A DNA stretch of 64,000 nt from Urophycis tenuis. Its lineage: Eukaryota; Chordata; Actinopteri; Gadiformes; Phycidae. Positions within the stretch are counted from its first letter, which is position 1; each line of letters opens with the position of its first letter. Of the stretch, positions 25,259-36,924 are shown one piece after another. The stretch spans positions 4,769,602 to 4,833,601 of the forward strand of contig JAXIVH010000002.1 of assembly GCA_036785325.1 (NCBI GenBank), read 5' to 3'. A model generated the notes under the pieces. That model saw nothing but the letters and a program-made list of their open reading frames with translations, was not told where the DNA came from and searched no databases. The position numbers and the translations under genes were made by a program.

Positions 25259-26782
25259 CTAGAGCTGAAAAGAAACACGGAGAAGAACAAGGATGTTTAA
25301 TTTCTTAAATTGAAATGAATTTGTTAGTTTTCAAAAAATGTTAATAATGGATAATGATAATGAATGACAGACAGTGGAAGTGATGTAATTCAGGTTGAAA
25401 TTATATAGTAAATATTTTAATATATATATATATATATATATAATCTTATCATATCATAATATATATTTTAATATAATCTTATATTATAATATAACAAATA
25501 ATCGTATCGTAAACCTATATTACAATTGCCATTTCTGTAGTTTTATGGGTGATTACCACAATGTTTAAAATTATTTTACAACCCTATTCTAGAGAATATA
25601 CTTTATCTACAAAAATGCTATTAAATAAATACATTTTATTGGGCCGGTATTTCAATCTGTAAGAACGACATTTTAGTCACTTTTCATACTTATAATAACT
25701 ATGGACTGACTGAAATACAAAAACGTTCTCAACATGGCGTGCAGGATCTTTTAAGAGCACTGCCGTACGTGATGCTGACAGCCCTGTCGAAAGGCCAAAC
25801 ACACACGAGGGACAACAGTCAACCCCACATCGGAGCACGGAACCACTTGAAGCGACACATTCATGATGGTGATCACAGCATTTTCGGCACAAAAGCAATA
25901 CAAATAAAGTGGACCAACGGCCCAGACATTAAAAACACAGACAAACATTCAAGGAGGGACACGAGCACAGCACCCACAAAGCTTCACCAGCAAAACAGAA
26001 CACCGGCCACCAGCGAGAGAGACACACAGCCCCACACCGAAACCAGCCGCCGCTGTGGTTGCGCTCGGCACAGCACAGCGCCTTTTGTTCTCACACGGCG
26101 TAGTCAGGAAACCAATACTTTCCAGGCACCGCTTATGGTGTGAACAGAGCGAGAAGGAGGCAAGAGACGATGCGGTCGCACACGAGACCAGTTACTTACT
26201 GAACTAAATTAGGTCGGTCTCAGACCAACGTGGACAGGCCTATTGCTATGTGAGAGGTCTTGCTCTGGCAAAAAAAAAAAAAAACAGCAACAACACAAAA
26301 GGTGAGGAGGATCACTGAAGGTGCAGCATTCCCACAAAGCCACTGCGGACGGAACGACGGCACGCTCTGAACGTCTGACTGAGTGCAAACAACCACACTT
26401 GCTTGGGTATTGTTGATGGGGACAAGGCCATTGTGGCTCTATGTAGCTGCTGCTGTGACATCACTTAAAGGGAACAGCAGGCTTTTTGTGAAATAAGGTT
26501 ATTTTCCGCTCACCCAAAGTCAAATGAGAAACAATCAGGATTTAGATTTTTAGATTTCAGTCTGCTGGTCATAAAGAGACGAGTGAAAACTTTCTCACCC
26601 GCCTGCAACGATTTTAACTTGTATTGACTTTTAAGTACAAAATGAACACAAGATGGTCATACGTTCCAAATCACTGTCAAACATTTGCGTACGGTTTGAA
26701 AAAACCCCAACCCTGATAACATTTACATGATGGATGAAGGAGGGTTGAACCAGAAGGAAAGGAGAAACCACTCCAAACTCAC

Positions 26783-27039
26783 TGCGGTGATGAACGGGGG
26801 TCGGAGGTCGGGGTCCCTCTGGAACCTGGAGGGAGGGGGGGTGATGGCGGAGGGCCGCGTGGGAGAGCACAGGAACCCGGAGGAGGAGCTGACGTCATCC
26901 TCGTCATCCTCCTGGTTGTTGTGGTTGTTGTTGTTGTTGTAGGCGTCGGCCACGAGGGCGGCGCGGGCGGGAGCCGCCAGCTTCATCACAGCGTGGTTGC
27001 CGGGGGCGACCTGGGAGGATGCCTCGGAGCCCTCAGTCA
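26783..27039 (-). CDS. plekhg4b: RhoGEF gene, alternative 3' exon (exon 23)
   Basis: This is a 257-base open exon with acceptor ctcgtag|TG and a strong donor GCA|gtgagt. It is open in only one phase, phase 1, which is exactly the phase left by exon 21. The peptide reads NHAVMKLAAPARAALVADAY, a run of Asn, EDDEDDVSSSSGFLC and PPSRFQRDPDLRPPFITA. If exon 21 splices here, exon 22 is skipped and the protein gains a different C-terminus. I infer an isoform; there is no transcript to confirm it. Confidence 0.5.
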
Positions 27040-27051
27040 CTACGAGCAGAC

Positions 27052-27092
<41 letters not shown>

Positions 27093-27164
27093 TCAACACT
27101 GACCAGAAAAATTTATTTCCACGCGAGGAATGACTTGTGCTGGTAATGCCCGTAATCATTGAGA

Positions 27165-27232
27165 TAAGTTTGGTTGAGGTGGGGATCGAACCGCCGGTGC
27201 TATACACACTGAGCTATGCCGCCCAGTTGACA
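27165..27232 (-). mobile_element. tRNA-derived SINE head (fragment)
   Basis: On the minus strand the sequence reads GGGCGGCATAGCTCAGTGTG then TATAGCAC, followed by GGCGGTTCGATCCCCACC. This has the spacing of a polymerase III A box (TAGCTCAGTGTGTATAGC) and B box (GGTTCGATCCC). It lacks a foldable complete tRNA and sits in an intron of the RhoGEF gene, so a SINE head is more likely than a tRNA gene. Confidence 0.6.
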
Positions 27233-27674
27233 GCTACCAAATAAGCTGCTAACACTATTTCACTAGTTATTGTGCATAGGAACTCTGCACAATCTAGATA
27301 TCACTTGTCGTCATATTATTCTTCTTCACACCAAATTTCTGCAATTAATGGAGGCTAAACGACTGAACCTCAAGATTAAATGCAAAATGTATTACAAAGG
27401 TCTTCTTCCGTATACCTGTGCTATGTATTTTTCATTTCGTCAACTTTATACTTTTTGAGATATTTGCGATTAAACATGCAAAAAAACTCCCATAGAGAAA
27501 ACATTGAGCCTTTTGACGCCGCCTACTGCCTTGCTCCTTTTGCCTTCGATTCGCTTGTAAAATTCTTCTTTGAGGCACATTTCTCAAATTACAGCTAAGA
27601 TAAGTGCTCCAGTTTGGGGTGTTTTAGTCTTTTTGTCGTCAAACTTTGTGCACGTCTTGAACTGACAGTGCAGA

Positions 27675-28335
27675 CTAGACCGAGACCTTGGCGCAGGTGG
27701 TGACAGCGGGGAGAGTTTCAGGCAGTCTCTGTGGACTCCAGCTAGTCCACCCCCCGGGGCTCGACTCCAGCTGAGCCTTGCTGCACGGTGGCACATGCAC
27801 AGCGTTCCCCACGGAGCCCCAGGGGGCCATGCGGACGCTCGAATCATCCCACGACCAAAGGTCTCCATCCAGAAACTCCATCAGCGCTTCTGACAAATCT
27901 AATCATAAACGAAGCCCTTAATCACAGTCTGACTTCCAGTTATTTATAACCACTCGACAAATTCCAAAAGGCAATTACTCTTTAAACTCTGCGCAGAACC
28001 CCCCCAGAGGGTCCTCCCTGTGGGTCCAGAACCGGGTCACTCACTCATAGAGCGCTGGGGTCCGGCGTCCTGCTCCTGCTCGTCCTCCTCGATGCAGTCG
28101 TAGGGCCACTGGCCGAACAACGGGCCGCTGCCCAGGGGGTACGGGTACGGGTGGGCGGGGTGCGCGGGGTGGGCAGGCGAGGAGTACAGGTGGAGGTTGA
28201 GGGAGCCCAGCAGGGAGGAGGAGGACTGGCTGCTGGAGGAGGAGGTGCTGCTGTTGGAGATGGTGGAGTGGGGCCTCTTGAAGGGGAGGGAGTGGTCGAA
28301 GGACGACACCGCGATGGAGGCCCGCGTCCGGCATT
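27675..28335 (-). CDS. plekhg4b: RhoGEF gene, exons 21-22: Ser-rich tail and first candidate C-terminus
   Basis: Exon 21 (28045-28335) encodes a Ser run (STSSSSSQSSSSLLGSL), AHPAHPAHPYPYPLG and an acidic WPYDCIEEDEQEQD, then leaves at ATGA|gtgagtg. Exon 22 (27675-27898) joins in phase to read LSEALMEFLDGDLWSWDDSS and stops at TAG (27675-27677). An alternative reading skips exon 22 (see the next entry). Confidence 0.65.
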
Positions 28336-31300
28336 CTGGCGCCGTGGAGAGAGAGGGAGAGGAACACTCAAGTCAAGATATGTTAACTGTATCTCCATCC
28401 TGTACGACTTCCACATGACAAAGGATGTGGCCGAGAGAGTGAAAGAGCAGAGGATAATTTGAATAAAAAGTGAATACAGTGCAGAAGAAAGTTTACCTGA
28501 TCCCTTCATGATGTAGTCAATAGCTCTGTCACTGATGGCCGCATCGCTCGGCGTGATGTCCATGAAAGGCTTGCTTCCAATACCCATGGACACCATCTCC
28601 TGCATGCGTAGTTCTGGAACAACAGGGAATCCTTCTTTATAGAGACATGGCTTGGCAAAGGATCTCAGTCTATCAGTCACTACAATGATTTCTATGCCAT
28701 AGTCAGCTGGCAATGCGTCATAAATAAGCTGTGTTATGGAGCTAGAAAAGCTAAACCAGCTCGGCTGAAAGACACCATGACTGCAGTTCTGACCCCGGTT
28801 TCTGAGCGCCTGCCTCCAGAGGATCTTGCCGATGATGGCGGTCCACACGGCCTTGACCTCGTGCGAGCTGGCCTGGAGTATGTACGTGTCCTGGGACTTC
28901 CTCCTGCGGAACCAGATCTCGAAGCGCAGGCCGCTGTCGCCCACGCTCTCCGTCATGCCGATCTCCGCCGTCTGAACGTGACCCAAAAAGAACCGGACCA
29001 GTCATGCACTCGACCTTTAACCTACTTCAACTGGTCGGTGGTAGACAGCGCCAAATGTGTTTGACTTTGATGCGACTTAAGAGCAAACCCAGATGCAACG
29101 TGACCTTGAAGGACTGCTTGTAGATGTAGAAGTCGTATCCGCCCTCGATCTTGCGGGTCTTGCTGAAGAGGATGAGGTCCTCGAACAAGAAGACGTGGCG
29201 GAGGTACTTCCTGCGTCCGCACCAGACAATGAACTCGTCCTGGCAGCGGAGCTGGCCCTGCTCCTTCAGGTTCACCTGCAGGGGAAGCCGGGGTCAAGCA
29301 CATGCGTCACAGAGAGAGCACAGGGGGCTTTGTTTTGTTGCTGCTGGGGATGTGTGGTCGCTGTGTCTGAGTGTATAATTGACGGGATATACAGACATAA
29401 GTCTAAGAAATAAGAACCCTAAGCGTTTAATGATTTAATTAAACATTTTAAATAGATCTTTTTCATATAAACGATGTACAGAAGAAAAAAAAAACCCTGA
29501 AGTAATTACTAGTAGCTAGTATTTTTTTTTCTTTTCCTTGGAAGAGACTTTTATTTTGATATACGAGTACACAAAACCAAAATGCACTGATGCCTACATC
29601 GCAGCCCTGAATGGCATCCATGGCCAGCAGGTCGTTGCCGTGGCGAAGCTGGAACTTGACCATCTCCTCCGCGGTGCGCAGGTCACCGAGCTCCTGCTCC
29701 TGGGACTGGCTGCACTCCTTGATCAGGTCCTTGAGCAGCAGGGCGTACTTGCTCATCCTCTGGATGGGCTTCAGCAGGTAGGAGGCCAGGTCCATCTTGT
29801 CCCCCAGCTCCAGCTGCTTGTTCTGCGGAGGAGTTGAGAGGACGTTACGGTCGATCGAGGTTTGATGGTGCAATTGTACCTGTTGTGTCATTATACCTCC
29901 TGTCGCACAACCGTGACAAACACATTGAATGTAATAATGCAACAACAAGACTGTATACACAATACACATAGCATTGTCAATGATACAATTGCCAGAATAA
30001 TGCAAAACTGAAGCCCAAAAAAGAAGCCCATTGTAATTGGAAATGAACTGCGAAAGTGTTATAGCGATCACAAGACAATAAATGCAAACTGTATTATGTA
30101 TGACATTGTTGTGACAAAGAAGGTCTCTGAGGTCCAACATTGACCCTTGGATGTCCCCAGGGCTGCAACAAGCACCTTAAAGAAGTAGTTTCCATGGCTG
30201 AACAGCAGGGTGTCAGACTGGGGCTTATTCTTGCTGTACAGGGCATACATTCCAAACTGATCCTCCTGCACAGAAGAACAAGTAGAGCTGGGTCAGAAAC
30301 AGGTACAAGCACACACAAGCACACCCACACACACAAATATGCGCACATTGGGCACTGACACAGAGATGAACCGCAGAGAGGTCACCTGTTCTGGTGACAC
30401 CCTGTCCGTATATTGACGTTTGAACATTTCTACAATGAGGTAACGCGTGTGAGATTGACGGCAATTAAAGCTGCACTGCTGAAGCTGCAGCCGGGACTAA
30501 TGAAAACATGCTTTCACACTGAGATCACGGCTCTTGTTTTGTCATTTTGGAGAAAATGTCACGACCGCAGATTAACCCCTTGTGAATTACTCACGCGTCT
30601 GTAGACCACTAAATGGGAATCCTCTGGCTCTGGACGACAAGGGGGTGGGTGGGTGGGGGTGGGGTCTTATCTTGTCAGCCGCGTCACCCGTGGGTGCGAT
30701 CGGCCACGGCTACGAGCGCGAGCGTGCAGACGCAGGACCGGAGGGGGCGAGGAGGAAGAGGACACTTACGTATCTGAGGAAGCAGCCGCTGACCGACAGC
30801 GGGGCGCGGCCGCAGGCCTCCAGCTCCTTGAGGAAGTACTGGCTGTGGAAGTCGCTCAGCTTCTCCACGTTGCCGAAGACCACGCTGCGCTTGCCCCGCA
30901 GGTCCTGGGGCAGGTCGGGGCGCTCCATCTCCGTGAAGTAGTGCTCCATGATGTAGTTGAGCGAGCGCACGTACTCCCGCTCGGTGGCGATCATCTCGTC
31001 CATGATGTGCTGCGCCTTGCTGGGAGCCCCGCGGCCCGGGGGGGGGGGGGGGTGAGGGACAGGGGGTGAGGGACAGGGGGTGAGGGACGGGGGTTGAGGG
31101 ACAGGGGTGAGGGACAGGGGGTGAGGGACAGGGGGTGAGGGACGGGGGTGACGGTCAGGGGGTGAGGGACAGGGGGTGAGGGACGGGGGGTGAGGGTCAG
31201 GGGGTGAGGGACGGGGGGTGAGGGACGGGGGGTGAGGGACGGGGTGAGGGACGGGGGTGAGGGACAGGGGGTGAGGGTCAGGGGGTGATGGAGGGAGGGA

Positions 31301-34300
31301 GAGAGGGGAGTCCATTCTTTTAATGAAGAGATCGTTAAAGGGTTGGGTTTTTTTTCTCCCCTCATGACTGTACAACCTACTCTGGGGCTAATTATTAGCG
31401 TCATCATCCTGAAATGTAAATATTAACAACCGGTTTAGTCACCGAGAGCTACGCCTAGATTGTCTAGATCTATTTTTTGGGGGGTTGGATGTTAAAGGAA
31501 ATGGAAAATAGTTTCTGTATGAAGTCAGATATGGCCGTACACATACCACTTAACAAACAATTCAATTATTTGGAATAACACTCTAAGTTAAATACCGATG
31601 GACAGCATGTCAGCACGGTGTCCATAAGAAACACGAGGACGATCCCACACACATGCACGTCATGTCAAAGCTCTATCGGCGGGCGGAGAAGGTCACATCC
31701 CCCGGGTCCCTCACCTGCTCTGCTTCTTCCCGTCCACCGGCTCATGGCGGCTGGGGGGCCGCGAGGCCGGCGAGGACGAGGACGAGGAGGAGGACAGGCT
31801 GCGGGTGCGGCCCGGCGCCGGGCTGGTCACGTCGGCCCGCTGCAGCTTCTTCTCGGCCGACACGCTGGTGGTGACCTCCAGGCCGCGGATGTACACGCCC
31901 GTGTAGCCGTGCAGGTGGCTGGCGTCGCCGTCCCGGGAGCCGCCCAGCTCGTAGCTCAGCGTCTTCTTCATGATCTTCTTCAGCGGCTGCTGCTGCTGCT
32001 TGCGGTGTCTGGCCGCCGCCGCCGCCGCCGCCGCCACGGGGTAGGCGGGCTCGGAGCAGCAGGAGACGGACGAGGAGTCCATGGTGCAGTCGCTGTCCGT
32101 GTCGTCGCACGGCGGCGGGCTGTGGCGCGGCGTGCCCTCGCCCTCGCCCGGGAAGAAGGGGAAGTGGGAGGAGGAGGAGGACAGGGAGCCGCTGGGGCTG
32201 CGGGGGACGGGCGCCGCCGAGCGGGGCGGCTTGGCCGGGTCCCGGTCGCCGCCGCCCCCCCCCGGGGTCGGAGCTGGTGGAGGTAGAGTAGGGGGGCCGA
32301 TCCGGGGGAGGCGGGCTTTCGTTCGGCCGGTTCGGGCTGGAACCGGCGGGGTCCTGCCGGGCGCCGCCCGCGGCGTCCGACCCCGGGAGCGGGACGGCGG
32401 CCTGGGCGGACTGGACAGGGGGAGGGGCCACGGAGGCGGCGGCGGCGGCGTCGGCGGCGGTGGCGGAGACGCTGGCGGTCTTAAGCAGCGTCTCCTCCAG
32501 CTGCTGTTTGGTCTGCTGACACTTGCGCCACAGGGTGCTCCAGCGCTGCAGCTGCTCGGGGCTGTCCAGGGAGAGCACCATCTGGTTGAGGGTGCCGAAG
32601 TTGTGCGAGGAGAACTTGGTGGCCTCCGAGTGGTAGTCCTGCAGGATCTGGAGCACGGCGGGGGGCAGGCTCACCGCGTCGCTCTCGATGCTCAGCTGGT
32701 GGAAGTAGTCCTGGCAGTGCTCCATCCACTTGTTGGCCTACATGGAGAGTCAACGTCAGAGGAGGGGTGGGACTGTGCTACTATATGGGCGCAGCATTGG
32801 AACTGCATGTTGAATGGAGAAGATGATGTCTGTCAGCAAGAGTCCTGTTGAATATCCTGCTGTTTGTCGGACATTCGTTGGTCCTTACAGGTTTCCTTTA
32901 ATTGTCATTTTCCTTTCGACTGGGAGTCAAACACCCCAAACCAACAAGCCCAGAGCTTTCCCGCGGACGCCTTACCGAGTCGTAGAACTCGTACAGGTTG
33001 GTGAGCGTGTCCAGCTGGCTCTTCCTCCCCTCCACCCGGGTCAAGACGGAGCCCAGGTGCTCCTTGAAGAGGAGGAGCGCTGACCCGGGGAGAGACTCGG
33101 GAGACTCCTTCACCACCTGCAGTCCGAGCCTCTGTTGGTGCTGCCAGGGCAACAGAGAGACATGAGAACACACACATGCTGGAGGTGGAATAAATAACAT
33201 CTGTATCATCTTGAATTTTCTCAAACATAAAAATGCCATGACTACGAGTAATAATATAACAATCATTAAAAAAATTAAATATGTGTAATCGAGCATTTAC
33301 CACAGACTCCGCGAGAAAGTTGTCCAAACTCTGCCTCATGTCCTTGATGGTGGCCAGGGAGAGGGTTTGTGAGTCCAGCGGTGCCAGCTGCTTCTCTCCT
33401 TCCACGCTGAACCACAGCTTGACCTGGCCAACCAAAACGGGGAGGATGTGATGTTTTAATTCAAACATGGGAAGTACGTAGGATCATGTACGACTCAATG
33501 AGGAAAGTGAAGGGAGTGTGGGGTGTCTATTACACTATGGCTACCGGCATTCAAACGACGTGAAGCCCACCTGCTGTGTCTGCTCTTCAAACTTGCGGAC
33601 CTCCAGCAGGCTCTCCAAATGCTTCTGGGAGTCGTTGGAGAGGATCACAAGCTCGTGGACCTCCTCGTCCACCTGGTTATACAGTGCATTCACCATGTCT
33701 ATAGCATCCCTGTAGACATCCAAAACAGAGAAAAGAGCATGAAAAACAAAGAAAACAGATGGAGAAGAAGATGCTGAAAATATCAACAAAAAGCTGTTGT
33801 ATCATTGAACGTTCCAGTTCTGTTCCCGGCCATGTGTGCGTTATCGTGACCCATAATAGTGACACTCCGGTACCTGTAGTTGTCATTTTGGCAGGCCTCC
33901 TCCTTCCTGATGCGAGCCAGGACTGTCCCGCCCTCCAGACGCAGTCTGTTGAGCCGCGTGTCATCCAGAACACTCTTCATGAGGTGTCTCTGCTGCTCCA
34001 TCGTCTCAGACACTTCCTGGATAACGACAAACACTCTGTCAGCCGAACGGAACTCAACGCGCACGATTCAGCAGGCTGAGGGACACGTCTCCTCCAGAAG
34101 CCTTGCTCCTGCAGTCAGAGGAACTAGGGGGTCAAAAGGAGACCCATAAATCACATGGGGTCCGATGGAGAACCTGATGGGGCTGACCTGGGATGTCTCC
34201 GGGTTGACCCGGGTCTTCAGTCTGTTAATGGACTCCTGGAGAGACCAGATGGCTGCGCTGCAGCTGCTGGCGAAGGGCTCAATTTTCTGAGAGAGTGTGA

Positions 34301-34474
34301 ATATTTGGAATATTGATTATTCATTAATGTACTGTGATGCTCAAAATGTGCTTTCACTACATGTAGGGTTTATAACCCATACACGCTACATGATGTGTAT
34401 AAGACCATTGAATTGAATCAGAAGATTCAACTCAAAGGGCGAATAGAGAGAGAGAATAGTGAAAGTGAGACAGG

Positions 34475-34552
<78 letters not shown>

Positions 34553-36889
34553 CGAGAGGGAGAGAATAAAGACAAAGTCAGAGTGAGAGAGAGAGAGAGA
34601 GAGAGAGATGACAGGGAGAGAGACGAGAGGGAGAGGATAAAGACAAAGTCAGAGTGAGAGAGAGAGAGACGGCAAAGAGACGCTTCAGATAAGACTGTCG
34701 CCTCTACATGTACATCACGTCAGAATACCATCCATCTACACTGCAGACAAACTTCGGACCGTTCTCCATCAATCAAGCCCACAGCAACATCGGGTGGCAG
34801 ACAAACTGTGGACTGCTCCAACTTTAACCGAGCGCTCAGCAACTCCATGGCGTGACAGCAGCCCACCTGTCGGAAGTGGGTCCAGTGCTTGTGGTTGTAG
34901 TGGAAGGTGCCCTCCAGGTCTGCCGTGAGCTGGGTGCTGTCGATGTGCTTCAGCAGGGACTTGAGGGACGTCACCAGCTCGCTCTGCGGGGGGAACAGCC
35001 AAATCGCCACGCCTTGAAACCACAGGGGGGGCACAGCGCCGGGGCACAGCGCCGGCGCCTCGCTAAAGAACAGGACGCGCCGTGGGACACTTCCTGCCAG
35101 GCCGCGGAGCCGCGGTGTGTGAGCTCAGAACGGTGTTGTCACGCAGATGAGATGTGCACGAAGATCCCCGTTAACCTCAAAAGCTTTCACGCCTCTAAGC
35201 CTCAGACTTGATTTGATGGGACTTACGGGGCTTCTACAAAGGTGTTATTAAGAGAAAATAGTTGGAGATCATTAGCACTTCTCTAAGGACAAGCGAGATA
35301 CATCAATTGCTTGTGATAATGAAAGATCTGCATCTTCCTCTGCTGTACAGTCCATTACAACTCAAGTTGCTCATTCACTCAGATTGCACTAAACTGGAAT
35401 GGCATGACGACCAGATGTTTTGAAAGTAAAATGCATATTTTTATGAGATGCATTACACAAAAACAGAGAGCTTAGCAAAAAAAAAAAGTGGCTGATTCAC
35501 ATCACGACATAGACAAGATCATCAATTAACAACAAACAAACGCAGGCCAAATCCTTTCGTCAAAGTGCCTTGAGTACAGTGCCTTCAGGCAGCTGCTGAG
35601 GACCACTTGCGGACATGGGGGAATCAAACGGGGTCCATTTTGTCTGGCGGTGGAGCATTACCTGGACGTGAAGGTCCCTCTCAGACTTAGCGGCTGCCTC
35701 CTTGTCCACCAGGAACAGAACCGAGTAAAGTGCATTTGGTAGCAACGCCTTTTACACAAGAAAAAGAGTCTTACACAAAGGGACTACAGGCATGAACAAG
35801 GCACACGACGTCAAAGGTGTGATTAAAAGTGAGCAAAATGTGACGGCGGTTCACACCGCGTCTTATTCTTAGATCACTGAGTATCTCATCATCCCGCCAT
35901 GATGACAGGGTTGGTTACAAACAAGAGGGGCCCCGAGGCGAGCTATTCTGGCAACCAACCACTTTGTCCTCACCTGGAGCTCCGAAAGGGATGACAGTAG
36001 TGCAGGAGGGGGCGGCTGTCTCCTGCTGTCAACCAGCAGGGTCAGGCCCTGCTCGCGTCTCTCCCTCCTAACACCATAAAGAGTCCCACAATTAACTGGG
36101 TGTGTGTGTGTGAGACCGTGACAGACAGACAAGGGATCTCAGCAATAACACAAAACACATAAAAAATGTCCTGCAATTTATGTCAGCACGGGAGTTGAAC
36201 TACCAACCGCCGCCGCAAAAGGAAAGGGCGAGCCTGTACTTGACCTGACGTAAGCGTGGTCTTTTTGTTTAAAAACGTGGCTTGCGCTCAACACGCCTTA
36301 AAAACTCTTTAAAGTTTAGTTCAGGTCCCCTATTAACCTTTTTTTTTCCTCAAGATTTTATTATTTCCTTTACACTTGCAACACGAGGCAAAAAAAAACT
36401 TGCTTGAGTGCAACTGCTGACAGCGCGTGACTCACCGCAGTGTGGAATAGTAGTAGCACAGTAAACAGGTGAGGTCTGGGGCTGTGAAGCTCTCCTCTGC
36501 CCACACACGGCCTCTGGTGCAGACCTGTAGCAGCACCCGCCCACTGCGATCTCTGCTTCCTGTTGGGGAGATGATGACCGGGGTGAGGGAGTCAACACAC
36601 TGCTGGTAACTACCTTCTCGTAACGTGTGTGGAAATAAAAGCAATAAAACAATATGACACAATGTGCTTCAGAGGAATTCGTTTCCACATGTGTTAGTCG
36701 TTGGTTGGCCAGCCATGTTTGCAGGGATCATGTTCAGTTGAAATTACATTACGTAGAAAAGTCCCCAAAGTTTCCAAAGATAAACAAAAGGGAGTCTGTC
36801 AAGTTGATATATGGTAGATCAAAGTGTAAAAACTAGCGATCATGTACAAACTTGCCAGTACAAAGGACAACAGCTAATAACAGGTATGT

Positions 36890-36924
<35 letters not shown>

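Noticed and set aside
26727..26942. Plus-strand ORF (MMDEGGLNQKERRNH...) ending in Ser and Leu runs
   Set aside because: It is the reverse of the candidate RhoGEF exon 23; the Ser and Leu runs are the antisense of the acidic and Asn runs.
30991..31407. Pro-rich minus ORFs next to the DH-domain exon
   Set aside because: They are translations of the G-rich minisatellite; the phase at exon 15 shows this DNA is intron.
31742..32725. Continuous 327-residue minus ORF across exon 14
   Set aside because: After SSDPG it turns into an Arg, Pro and Ala-rich out-of-frame reading (QAAPLGGARPPQPQ...). The conserved IRGLEVTT reading is in the other frame, so the ORF is chimeric.
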